This document shows, in pieces, positions 24,401 to 34,917 of a stretch of DNA of 64,000 nucleotides; positions within the stretch are counted from its first letter, which is position 1, and each line of letters opens with the position of its first letter. The notes below the pieces were generated by a model. It was not told the DNA's origin. It ran no database searches and saw only the letters and a list, made by a program, of their open reading frames with translations. A program made the translations under genes and the position numbers. Source of the DNA: Siphonodentalium dalli (lineage: Eukaryota > Mollusca > Scaphopoda > Gadilida > Siphonodentaliidae); assembly GCA_032622095.1 (NCBI GenBank), contig CP136061.1, forward strand, positions 84,848,324 to 84,912,323, given 5' to 3'.

Positions 24401-25590
24401 TCTCAAGAGAGGTTGGACCATTTAGCTTACATATAGTATGGAGGATCCTTTAGTGACTGATATTCAGATTTGTTAACATCAGGTCAACCTGTTAAGAAAT
24501 GACGGGGCTATGGGGAGTTAACACTTTTGTGTTTAAAAAATCATTGAAATACCAAATTCATTAAAACATCTACCTTGGAACTACCTAACTGATTAATCTG
24601 ACATACATGTATGGTGTTTTGGGTCCATGGATAAATGGGCTTCAAACATGTCTAAATGGTTTTATAAAAAGGTGTTTGTGAGATTGGAAATTTCCAAAAA
24701 TTGAGAAAGTTTGAGATGTCGGTTGTGAAATTCCAACCCAAGACTTGGGAGTCTGGAGCCCGGTCGGGAGGGGACTTGTTGAGCTGGAGTAGGGGGGTCT
24801 TCAGTAGTGTACAGTGGGTAATTTCAAGGTGGATATTCACCTTGAAATTACCCACTGTACACTACTGAAGCCTCTCTAGCCACATATCGTGTTTAGATCT
24901 ACTTCTTTTAAAGTGATTATGAAAAGTTCTGACTATTGTGGTCTCCAGAGTCCCAGTCTCATCAGTCTTTGCAGTCTGGTGAGCGACCCCACAGTCTTTG
25001 ACTGTCTTGTTTTCATACGTTTTAGCAGAAACACAACTGTCTTTTGTCAGTACTGTTAAACAATTACACTCACTGGCTTTTGTAAAACATGCAATTAGTC
25101 GCTATTGTAACATCCTCTATGTGGACAACGGATCACGAATAAAGCGTCCGGTTTATTATTTTCCTAATCGGATTAAGTCTGAACATTGATATAAACTATA
25201 GACTACTAATGTATTATTGCTATAGATATGGGATTTACCCATAACTCACACTGCTTACAAATAGTGTAATTTATCATTTTTTATGGGAATTTTGGGCAAT
25301 AAAACAACAAAACTTAAAGTGTTTTTATAATATTTGAATATTCACATTTAATTGAAAAATTAATTTCTCAAAGTAACTTATACTTACCTTTACTTAATGT
25401 GGAAGCCGGGTATATTTCCAAATACTCGGCGTTAGATCGGCTTTCATCTATTTCATCAGTTTTACTGTCCCGATTTCTTAGGATTTTTGGTTTGAAAGGG
25501 CCATATCCGAGTTTAAGCCCACTTGGATTTTTTAGCTCAAATAAAACAAAGGCCCCCTGGGCCAAAATGCGGGTAAGTCTGGTATGATAA
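21478..25590 (-). mobile_element. Possible DNA transposon enclosing family A copy 2
   Basis: Short imperfect inverted ends are seen: 'ctgacccgcgtttagaccc' near 21485 and, inverted, 'cttacccgcattttggccc' near 25558-25577. Similar phrases (TGGGC-x-TTTAAACTCG-x-ATAT) recur inside both flanks on the same strand. A - strand frame of 90 codons at 25368-25640 ends next to a GTAAGT-like donor and might be a transposase exon, but I do not recognise it. Family A copy 2 fills the middle. Confidence 0.25.
22201..25011 (+). mobile_element. Family A pearl/Helentron-like element, copy 2
   Basis: It starts AGCTCACCTGAGAC with the same hairpin as copy 1, followed by a CCGT microsatellite (22248-22295). The core has the same phrases as copy 1 in the same order, including the 'aatgaggtccccaga' section near 23131 and 23423. 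It ends with GTCTGGTGAGC, the stem-loop CAGTCTTTGACTG (24992-25004) and TCTTGTT (25005-25011). Near 24806-24866 lies a perfect inverted pair of about 28 bp (acactactgaag and its complement). Confidence 0.65.
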
Positions 25591-25840
25591 GCACCATGGT
25601 TATATATTACCTTGATGCTACTGCGATTTCGTTGTAACATTGTGAATAAGTTACCTAGGCAGATGTTGCTATATTAAATATTATTAATGATCGTAGTACT
25701 GCCTGTTAATTCTACCAATGGAATTTGTGTATCGATCCGCGTGTTCCATCGAATCTATATTTAGCGACTAACACAATCGGGCATGTGATCTTGTTTCTAT
25801 TCTTAGCTTTGTAAACAATCTCCCACACGTGTCTCTTATA

Positions 25841-28800
25841 CAGTCAAACTTCGTTAAGTCGAACATCGGTAACTCGAATACCCCACTTAAGTTGAAGTCA
25901 TTGCCTGGTCCCAGCTGAGCATGTGTGCAAAGCCATTAGAATAATCACGGTTAAGTCGAAGGTGGATAAGTCGAAATTCCGCTTAAGTCGTAATGAAATT
26001 TGGTCCCACCAGCCAGCTTATAACACTAATTACTATGGTTAAGTCGAAGCGCAGTCGGCGACGCATCGCCATGTGATTGTAACTCAGTGTGCTTCTATTC
26101 AATTGCCTAAAAAGCTGTGAAGTTTCCTTTATATGTCCTAATGCATTGTTTATTTAACATATTAACGAGGTGTGTGGGTCAGTTTTCCCTGTGTGAGGAA
26201 TAGAAGTGCTGACAGACGAACTGAAAATCATATTTAATTCGCATGATACAGAGAATATTTTCATTCAGTCATGTTTTCCCAAAACGAAAACAATGTTTCA
26301 AATGAAGAAATGCGCCATCCATCTTACGATGGAAAGAAAAAAAACATTGTAATGCGTTATCTACTGGTGCAAACAAACCCGGCCGACGACCTTATGAAAA
26401 TGCTGGGAATCAGCGATAAACTAAATAAATATACAACAACTAAATATATGCAGAAACCACAGTCCCTGATCACCAGTCACTTCCAATCCTGAATCCCAAT
26501 TTTTGTAAATACTATTGTAACCACTTCCGGGTCAAATGTACTTTTGATATTTCTACCGCGAATTTGTTGATGTTTTCTTATCATATTCTGTGTTTTTATT
26601 ATATTACTAGCAGGGTTACCCGGCGTTGCCCAGGTTAAAGTGATGTGAAACCCTCTGTGGATATTTGGTGGGAACAGGGAAAACTCTTGCTCTCGAAGTG
26701 TTACACGTATTCTCATATCGGGCAGATATACCCTTGTCAGACGTCAATATTGGAGGATCCAGAAAAGTCATGTGCTATGGACTGCGTTTTCCTTTATCTC
26801 AGAAGTAACCATATTGACTGCACACTGTGACCACTATTTTTTAACAGGCCTGCTCTACATTTCCATATCTCTTGGCAATTGTAACTTTTTTTGTGGAAAC
26901 TATATTCAATGGGACAGACTCAATCGTGTTATAATATATACATGAGCCTTTCTAATATTCAATCCTCTGACGATTCAAGGTCCCACAGTTTGAATGAATA
27001 TATGTATCTCTTAAATAGATTGATATAAATATACTTTTAATGCTTTCTGCTATGTATCTGTGTTGCTAGATCATTATAGGAATGCCCTGATTTCCATTCC
27101 CATATAAATATGACAGTTGAGAAGATATAATTGTTCACGTGACTTAATTCGGTCATCATTTGTCGTGATTGTGAAATTGGAACGCCAAAAACTCCTTAGA
27201 ACGACATGCAGATGGCCTGGGAGATGACTATATATTACTTTGTTGGATATCAGTGAATTGAACAATCTTATAAATGCTAGTGAATCTCATCCTACCATCC
27301 ATGACCCAAATGACCCCAAATGTGATTTAATTCATCATATCATTAGAGAAGAGCGTGTATGAATTTGTGGAATCAGTGCTAAATATATTTGTATCAACTT
27401 TGGTGCAGCTCCCCTCATGCATGAATTGAACCTTGCCACTTTTGTCATATTTAAACCACGTATATTATACTCATGCATGCATTATATAATGGAGATGATT
27501 ATATATAAGTTTGGTGATAATCGGCAACTAAACAAATTCTTATCATAGTTATTACCCCCCCCCCATCTCGCACCCAAACGGCACCAATTTCGCGTCTGTA
27601 GAACACACGTTTATATTCCTCGTATCACGGAGAAGAATAATATATCAATTTGGTCGAAATCTGTGCTAAAATTAGCCCCTCCCCTGACACCAACAACATC
27701 ACTTTAGAGAATTTTAACCCGCACCATTATCTTACTCATAAAAAGTTACCCCTGTAAATTAGACCGCCTTGGAGCCATCTAGATTGTACCCTTAAAGTTA
27801 TATATATAGAACACAGACAGATATTCTCAAATATATGATTCATTGTATCATTTGAGAAGAACGTGTATGAGTTTGATGGTAATTGGCACTAAACATATTT
27901 TTATAAGTTTTTGGTGACCCTCCCGTCCCTATATTGGACTCAAGCGGCGCCACTTTTGACATCATTAAACCACACACTTAGACTCATTATAGAGATGAAT
28001 ATATATATACAATTTATGAAAATTGGCGATTATACAAATTCGTATCAAATTTAGGGCCACCATTGCTTATATCTCACACTAACGGCACCAATTTGGCGCA
28101 TTTAAACCACACGATTAGATTATTCGTATCACGGAGAAGAATATGTATCAGTCAGGTGGAAATCGGCGCTAAACATATTGTTTATCAATGTTTGTGTCCC
28201 CCTACCCTCTAGGCAACCCTGACTCGAATGGCCCCACTTTTGACATCTTTAAACCACATAAAATTAGACTCCTGATATCATGGAGATTATTATTTGTAAG
28301 TTGGTACTAATCCGCGACTAAACAATTTTTCATCCAATTTAGTGCCCACCCCACCCCATCCCATCTCTCACCAAAGCAGCAACAATATGATTCTTTAAAA
28401 TCACACGATTAGATTCCTCATATCATGGATAAGAATATGTATCAATTTGGTGGAAATTGGCGCTAAAAATATTGTGTATAAATTTTGGTGCCCCTCTCCC
28501 TTTCAGTGCACCCCTGACTCGAATGATGCCACTTTTGACAGCTTTAAGTCACGCCATTAGACACCTCATCCAATGGGATGAATTTGTATAAGTTTCGTGG
28601 CAATCAGCGACTAAACCGATTCTTATCAGATCTAGTACCCACCCACCACCCCCCCCCCCCCAATTTCTCATTCAAACGTCACCAATTTGGCGTCTTTAAA
28701 TCACACAATAAGATTCCTTGTATCATGGAGAAGATCTTAGAAGAATGTGCATCAATTTTGGTGGAATTCGGCGCTAAAATTATTTTGATCAAATTTGGTG

Positions 28801-29358
28801 CCCCTCTCCCCTTCCGGGCATCCCTGACGCGAACGACGCGACTTTTGACATGTTTAAACAACACCATTAGATTAGATCATATTATGGGGATGATTATATA
28901 TAAGTTTGGTGGCAATCCCGGACAAATTTTTTTCTGCTTTCCCCCTTTTCTGCCCCTGACAACAACGGCGTCACTTTAGAAAATTCTAACCCTTGCCATT
29001 ATCTTTCTCATAAAAAGTTACCCCTAATAGACCCATTTTGTGCCATCTAGATGGTCCCCTGTGAATTTCTATAGAACCCAGACAGACAGACAGACATCGC
29101 AAATATAGATATAGATTCAATAAATAATGAGAACAAATATCATCTTGTCTGTTGTATGTGATCAGCTTAGTCACCTCCTATTGATTTAGCATGGGCATAT
29201 AGCGTGCACACTGTTGAAAACAATTATTTTTGGATCGAAATGAATTCGACTAGTTGGAATTTGTCGTCACCAAATGGTCGAAATGGTTAAGTTGAACACA
29301 CAGATAACTCGAAATAATCCAACAGTCCCTTCCGATTCGACTTAACAAAGTTTAACTG
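25841..29358 (+). mobile_element. Second Tigger/pogo-like transposon, filled by another repeat
   Basis: The left end CAGTCAAACTTCGTTAAGTC and the right end, inverted, CAGTTAAACTTTGTTAAGTC are nearly identical over about 23 bp. Each is flanked by TA (25839-25840, 29359-29360). The subterminal regions repeat AAGTCGAA. A 73-codon + strand frame at 26271-26492 ends QKPQSLITSHFQS, resembling the PCNA-binding-like tail reported for pogo-type transposases. The catalytic part is missing. From about 26600 to 29110 the interior is a different repeat. Confidence 0.65.
26601..29110 (+). repeat. Unclassified interspersed repeat with a long array of about 150-bp alternating units
   Basis: The head contains ACCCGGCGTTGCCC (26620-26633) and the tail a (CAGA)n tract (29079-29096), a head and tail I have seen together in invertebrate repeats of unsettled class. 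Between 27338 and 29000 a unit with 'atcatggagaagaatatgta' or a variant returns about every 150 bp (near 27338, 27490, 27628, 27848, 28130, 28272, 28423, 28570, 28722, 28883). Two versions alternate, one followed by 'ggaaatcggcgctaaa' and one by 'ggcaatcggcgactaaac', giving dimers of about 300 bp. C-rich runs occur within units. The open frames here follow the repeat and are not genes. Confidence 0.65.
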
Positions 29359-29564
29359 TAGCTGTTAAGTCTTAGCGATCCGACGGGATAAATGCCATCA
29401 CTGTGTGACTCTTGTTATAAGTATAACTACTATTGTGTTTACCTGTGTGGCATTATATTCTTTCTATAAGGCTATGATCTTGTTAAGATTTGTACTCTTT
29501 TTAGCATATATAAAAAAGTATAATAACTATAATGTAATCAAATCATTTGTCATTTTATTTACAG

Positions 29565-29834
29565 TGAGTGATCTAACTGTAACTACAGTTTCTCTACAAT
29601 CCTCTTCAACAACCTCTCTTACCATTGCATGGAATACACCAACCGTGAACAGTTTTATCACAAGATACGATATAACATATTATACTCCTGGATCAGTTGT
29701 TCAGAATGCACAAAGCCCGAAAACAATTGATTCATTGGTAGCAGGGACACAATATACCATAACTGTTAGGTCTGTTGTTGTCGAGGTTGATGAAACCAAG
29801 TATGCTGAATCATCATCTTATCCCTATACCACAA
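29565..29834 (+). CDS. Exon: complete fibronectin type III domain
   Basis: This exon of 270 bp has acceptor 'tttatttacag' and donor GTAAGT at 29835, phase 1-1. The 89 complete codons make one FN3 domain. LTIAWNTP holds the B-strand tryptophan, YDITYYTPG the C-C' region, and LVAGTQYTITVRSV the conserved 'L-x-x-G-T-x-Y' and F-strand. The length is normal for FN3. It lies downstream of the three cysteine-rich modules, so the protein runs EGF-like to FN3, as in many cell-adhesion proteins and receptors. A truncated family A element lies only about 60 bp beyond the donor. Confidence 0.88.
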
Positions 29835-29895
29835 GTAAGTACATATATATGAGGTATTTTGCATGAATCATCACACTCCTTGTTGGAGGGTTTTT

Positions 29896-30540
29896 AGCTC
29901 ACCTGAGACGAAGTCTCCGGTGGAGCTATAGTCATCACTCCTCGTCCGTCCACCGTCCATCGTCCGTTCGTCGAGCTGTCCGTTCGTCCGTCGACAATTC
30001 TTTGAGCATCTTCTCCTCTGGAAGCGATAGCCCAAATGGGTTCATATTTGGTGTGGATGTTCCCTAGGTGACTCACATTCAGATTTGTTCAAATGAGGTC
30101 ACTGGCTCAAATAGTTGCGAAACTAGGACCATAACTATTTGAGCCATAGTAAGTCTTAAAACGACTTCTCAAATTCCATCAGGCCAAATGGGTTGATATT
30201 TGGTATGAAGGGTCCTTGGGTGACTGTGGTTCATATTTTTTCAAATGAGGTCACTAGGTCTAATGTGGGCGGAGCCCGTGACTTAACACAAAAACAAAAA
30301 TATTTTTTTTAGATTCAACTCCTTGCTTAATTTAATCAAAAACGAAACAAAAACATATTAAAAAAAAAACAATTATATTAATTTTTTTTTTTTTTTATGA
30401 AAATTTTATTTTTATTTTAAATTAAATTTTGAAAAACTAACCACATTATAAGATCCGTCAGACTACATGAACTCATCCCACAAAATTTAGTTGAAATCAG
30501 TCTAGGGGTCTGGCAGAAAAATCACAAACAGACAGATTGT
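29896..30540 (+). mobile_element. Family A element, copy 3 (3' truncated)
   Basis: The 5' end AGCTCACCTGAGACGAAGTC and the CCGT-type microsatellite (29940-29995) match the other copies. Two to three core units follow, then A-rich and T-rich tracts (30285-30420). The usual 3' stem-loop and TCTTGTT are missing; the end near 30540 is approximate. Confidence 0.6.
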
Positions 30541-30820
30541 TACCTGTTGCCAATTGAAGGGTCAAAGTAAGTATATGAACTCAGTTACAATTGCTATCAC
30601 ATTCCTAAGGCCACAATGTTATCTCAAGCTTGTCTCCCTGCCATCAGAGATCCTATATAGTATCTCTGCTGCTATGCTATAATGTCTACTGTGTATGAAA
30701 TGGGACCTTGTCTTAGCTGACAGCTGTTGATAAACAAATCACAGATAATGTTTATTGTGTCATTCATTTCCATTTAAATTATATTAATTCCCATGTGCTG
30801 TATTCTAGGCAAGTGTTATT

Positions 30821-33154
30821 CAGTGAAACCTCTCTAAACCGAACACCCTTCGGACCAGCCCTTCCGGTTTAGAGAGGTGTCCGGTTTATAGAAAATCGCG
30901 TCACCGTCGGTGATATATTGCCGCCGTTTAATACCAAGAATGACCAAGACTGTATTATTGATTAATGAGAATTTATTGAATAATTACGAAATACATATAA
31001 AATAACATAATAACATAACAAATTATATAAAACATATATAGAACATGATTTGTGCAACTAGTCCGACTTTAGAAAGAAACTGTCTAACGTTGATTGGGTG
31101 TGGCGCATGCTGACTTCACTATTGTCGCTTCCGTCATTGATTTCAACTCCATGACTGCTGGCAGATATCTCTCGTCTTTAGATAGCGCGAAACTTTGAAA
31201 CTTCTTCAACATCTCCAGTATGTCTTTTGTGCGACAGATTTGAGGCTATGGTGTCAGTTGCGTCTTCTTCTTCATCGTCGTCGGCATTGTCGGTGGCTTT
31301 TGAGATGTGGGCGGCGATCAACTCTTGCTCCCAGTCGTCTATGGATTCTGTTGGCGTATTTTTGTCAAAGTCTATAATGCTGTCGATGTCGGTGATGGAT
31401 AGCTTCTTGGCGATCTCTGATAATGGAATCTCCTCGTCGTCGGCGTAGAAACTCGTCTCTGGAAAGCCGCAGTTGTTAAAACATTTGATTATGGTCGATG
31501 TCGAAGTCTCTTGCCATGATTCTTTCGTCCAGTGGATGGCATCGAGAATGGTGATCTTCTTGCATAACTCAGTCGCTGACTCACAGGTGTCGATGTTGGA
31601 CAGTAGGCTCTGTAGCAGTCGCTTCCTGTACCTGGCCTTGAATGCTCGAATGATTCCACCATCCATTGGCTGTAGAATGGATGTGGTGTTTGCCTGAAGA
31701 AATTTCAGTTCGATGTTGCTGAATTGAAGGTCGCTGTGTGAGGAGGCATTGTCGAGGAAAAGAACGATCTTTCTGTTTTTTCGTTTCATCTGCCGGTTGA
31801 TGTTTTTCAGCCACTTCTCGAAGACGTAGCCAGTCATCCATGCTTTCTTGTTGTTTTCGTAGTCGACGGGGTAAGATGATTTTGATGAGTCAATGTTTTT
31901 GAAGCAGCGTGGCTTGGCTGACTTGCCGATCACCAATGGTTTCAGCTTCTCTCCAGTCGCAGAAGAACAGAACATTACAGTGATCCGATCTTTGACTTTC
32001 TTGCCTCCTTTGCAATATTTCCTGTAGTCAAGGGTTCGATCCGGTAGTGCCCGGTAGAACAGACCCGTCTCGTCACAGTTGAATATGTCACTGCATTCGT
32101 AATCTTTGCATATTTCGGGAAGACATTCTCGATAATCTTTCACAACATCGGCGTCGACGTCGGCACTCTCTCCGCAGATGACTTTGTGGGAAATGTCGTA
32201 GCGCTCCCGCCATTTCTCTAACCAGCCGTTAGATGCCTTGAAGTCACCGACTCCTAACTCTTTGGAAAACTTCAATGCCCTGCCTTGAATAAACCAACCA
32301 GTAAGTGGGATACCCTTGTCACGCGCACGCTTGAACCATTCCCATGTCAGCTTGTTCACCTCTTCGTATTTCTGATTGGTCGTTGCTCTTTTTCTGTTGC
32401 CGGTGATGTTTTCCTCGTGAAGTTGCATTATCTTTTCTCGATTCTTGCCGATGTCGCTGATCGTTGATTTGCTGACGCCATACTTAGCACTTAGTTCTTT
32501 GCATGTCGTCTTAGGCGTTGAGCTGAGATCTTTAATAACTTTGACTTTCTGGTCTAGAGTTAACTCTGTTCGATGTCGTTTTCGTGAAGGCTCAGTCATT
32601 GTGAAAGATTCAAACTGTTATGCTGACTATACGCCAACATCGGGCACTTATAGCAATTTATTGTTTTGACAATGGTTGGTAAAACAGAGTCCAATTAACT
32701 CGACTCAATAACTGTTGCAAAAACAATATGTCAGTGCTCTAATTCTCGATCTGTGAAATCACCATTGTTCGCTCAAAGTGTGAAATGAGCGTAGATATCT
32801 AATCAGACTCCTGTTGTTACAATCCGGTTCAAAGCATACACCGAACAAAAGAACGCTAATTAAACGGTCCGCTTATACTGGAGTACGTAATCGCTATACT
32901 CTCGTCTCGTCTCGGAAAATCTTGTATCGACAGATCTCATCTCGTCCGATCTCGTCCGGTATTCAGAGGTAATAATCACAGTGTTCGCTTAATTATGGAC
33001 TGACAAACCCGTCCGATATCCGGAATATAGAGGTTCTGGATTTTAGAGGTAATTTTTAGTGAGAATGCACGTGGGTGAATTCGGGACCGGACAATTCATT
33101 CGGATTGGCGAGGGATCCGGATAGCAGAGGTTCCGGTATGTGGAGGTTTCACTG
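30821..33154 (-). mobile_element. Pogo/Jerky-type DNA transposon, apparently intact
   Basis: The ends begin CAGTGAAACCTC (left, + strand) and, inverted, CAGTGAAACCTC (right). The left end contains an internal hairpin (CCTCTCTAAACCG and CGGTTTAGAGAGG, 30829-30879). It encloses one long open frame on the - strand (31178-32599). Immediate flanks are TATT on both sides (30817-30820 and 33155-33158), longer than the TA expected for this group; TA lies within it. The size of 2334 bp is normal for an autonomous pogo-like element. Confidence 0.85.
31178..32599 (-). CDS. Pogo/Tigger-Jerky-type transposase, 473 aa
   Basis: The uninterrupted frame starts at an ATG (32599), with no in-frame alternative just upstream in the element, and ends at a stop. 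Residues 10-60 form a CENP-B N-terminal/psq-like helix-turn-helix (LTLDQKVKVIKDL, then KYGVSKSTISDI). Residues 75-140 form a second CENP-B-type DNA-binding domain (WFKRARDKGIPLTG, GWLEKWRERY). The DDE_1 catalytic domain follows: FNCDETGLFYRALP (D176), IVLFLDNASSH (D283) and TTSILQPMDGGIIRAFK (D313), with 29 residues between the second and third aspartates. An acidic run (DDDEEED) lies near the C-terminus. The enzyme binds the element ends and cuts and pastes the element at TA-rich targets in the nucleus. All catalytic residues are present, so activity is plausible. A domesticated CENP-B-like gene is less likely because both terminal repeats are present. Confidence 0.92.
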   Translation of the reverse strand: MTEPSRKRHRTELTLDQKVKVIKDLSSTPKTTCKELSAKYGVSKSTISDIGKNREKIMQLHEENITGNRKRATTNQKYEEVNKLTWEWFKRARDKGIPLTGWFIQGRALKFSKELGVGDFKASNGWLEKWRERYDISHKVICGESADVDADVVKDYRECLPEICKDYECSDIFNCDETGLFYRALPDRTLDYRKYCKGGKKVKDRITVMFCSSATGEKLKPLVIGKSAKPRCFKNIDSSKSSYPVDYENNKKAWMTGYVFEKWLKNINRQMKRKNRKIVLFLDNASSHSDLQFSNIELKFLQANTTSILQPMDGGIIRAFKARYRKRLLQSLLSNIDTCESATELCKKITILDAIHWTKESWQETSTSTIIKCFNNCGFPETSFYADDEEIPLSEIAKKLSITDIDSIIDFDKNTPTESIDDWEQELIAAHISKATDNADDDEEEDATDTIASNLSHKRHTGDVEEVSKFRAI

Positions 33155-34023
33155 TATTATCTTTATCTAGGCTATTAACTTCTTTTCATCTGTGATAATG
33201 ATGTGTGATATTAATGATTTCAAGGAACAATTATCAGAGATCAATGAATATCATAGATTGGGATTTACATTTGGTTCAAATAGGGGCAGAGATAGGAGAT
33301 TTGAAACTCCTGCACCCACCCTGTCTATGCTATGAATTCATGTTTGGTACTCATAATTTTATAAACTGGTATTATCAGTATGATTTTGATAAATCTCCAA
33401 CAGTTGGAGATCTTTTGTTCAGATAGGGTCAAATAGGGGAAAGGCCAGGGGAATTTTTTGTTAAGAAACCACTTTTCCAGACCACCATGCATCTACTGTA
33501 TCATCAGCAAAAACAACGTTACTGCATTATTAGGGCATACCAATCAAAGGTCTGGTTCAATTTTCTTTCGATAGACTAGTATATGTTATTAAATACAATG
33601 GAATAATGCCAAACATTCGTCATTACAAGGCAAGCTGTAGTTGCAGAATGCTTATTTTTGTGAATTCTCAGTATCAAATTCATGGCAAAAAAATTGATTT
33701 TTGGATATTTTATAAAATTGTTTTGCTATTTAATTCTGTACATTGATACATTTGTGGGAAGTATAATCAGTTTTCTCCACACAAAAAAACAACATTTCCA
33801 TATTAGATATTCGAGGATAATGCTCTGGTATGACCAAATTACTTACCCTCACCCCATCGAAATTTCTACCAAGACATGGTATATTGCATTAACTGTCTTA
33901 GCCATTACTCTGTACAAAAAGATAGGAGAATAACTATAGACATCGACATTAAGACCATGTTAGCTCACAGAATATTGCCAGTGTGGCTGTTTCACACTCT
34001 TCGCAAAATTAAAAAAGATAATT
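33155..34023 (+). other. Intron, with a fragment of a family A-like core
   Basis: The phrase 'tagattgggatttacatttggttcaaataggggcagagataggagat' around 33253-33301 matches family A copies 1 and 2 (near 4576 and 24004), so a piece of that core lies here. The remainder is AT-rich intron. Confidence 0.45.
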
Positions 34024-34917
34024 AGTCGAGTTTTTTTAAAACTCGACTTATGGTTGACGAGGGATGGTTGGCGGGCGGCCGTGGGCGGTCAGACCTAAAG
34101 AATGCCTTATAACTTTAACATTTGTGAACGGATTCAAAAAAATGTTGGTATGTGAGTTGCTCCCAATGACTATTTACTGCCTGTAGAAAATAGGTCACGT
34201 CCGAAAGTTTTGACAAGAGTTATCCATCTTTGATCACTTTTTTTTTAGTTTTTCACCATTAGCGCGATAACTCACGCAAATATTAACCAATTTCAACAAT
34301 ATTTGGTATATGAGACTCTTGCAACAATATCTCGGACGACTTCTAAATCCAGGTTTGTCCGAATATTTTTTCTGGAGTCATGGTCTTAGTTTGTCTATTT
34401 TTAGCAATTTTATCACCGTTAGCGCGATAACTCGATGAAATATTAACCGATTTCAACAATATTTGGTATATGAGTCTATTGCAACAATATCTCAGAAGAG
34501 TTCGAAAACCAGGTTTGTCCGAATTTTTTTCGCAGAGTTATGGGTCTTAGTTTGTCTTTTTTTAGCAATGTTATCACCGTTAGCGCAATAACTCAATGAA
34601 TTATTAACCGATTTAAACAATATTTGGTATATGAGTCTATTGCAACAATATCTCGGACGGTTTGAAAACCTGTTTGTCAGAATTTTTTTTCTGGAGTTAT
34701 GGGTCTTAGTTTATTATTTTAATCACAATTTTTATCACCGTTAGTGCGATAACTCAATGACATATTAACGGATTCAATTGATATTTGGTATATAGGTCTA
34801 TTGCAATAATATACCGCCGTCCAACTTTTTTTCCCGGAGTTGTGCACCTTATTGGCAGAAGTTTGGTTCAACTGCCAAAAAACTCGACAAAAGCATCTTA
34901 GATGCGTACCCTTTGTT
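34024..34917 (+). mobile_element. Family D pearl/Helentron-like element, copy 1
   Basis: The 5' end AGTCGAGTTTTTTTAAAACT continues to CGACT, a terminal hairpin. A GGGCGG-rich stretch (34072-34092) stands where other families have CCGT. About four core units of about 160 bp follow, with 'atcaccgttagcgcgataac', 'atatttggtatatgagtct' and 'aaaaccaggtttgtc'. The 3' side has AACTCGAC, an inverted copy of the start, then GCATCTTAGATGC (34893-34905) and an end CTTTGTT (34917), one base off TCTTGTT. Confidence 0.65.

Noticed and set aside
28578-28979. 133-codon frame as a gene
   Set aside because: It follows the alternating 150-bp array, with C-runs giving proline stretches. No domain was seen.
31195-31697. 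Plus-strand frames opposite the transposase
   Set aside because: They are antisense shadows of the 473-aa transposase and show no domain.
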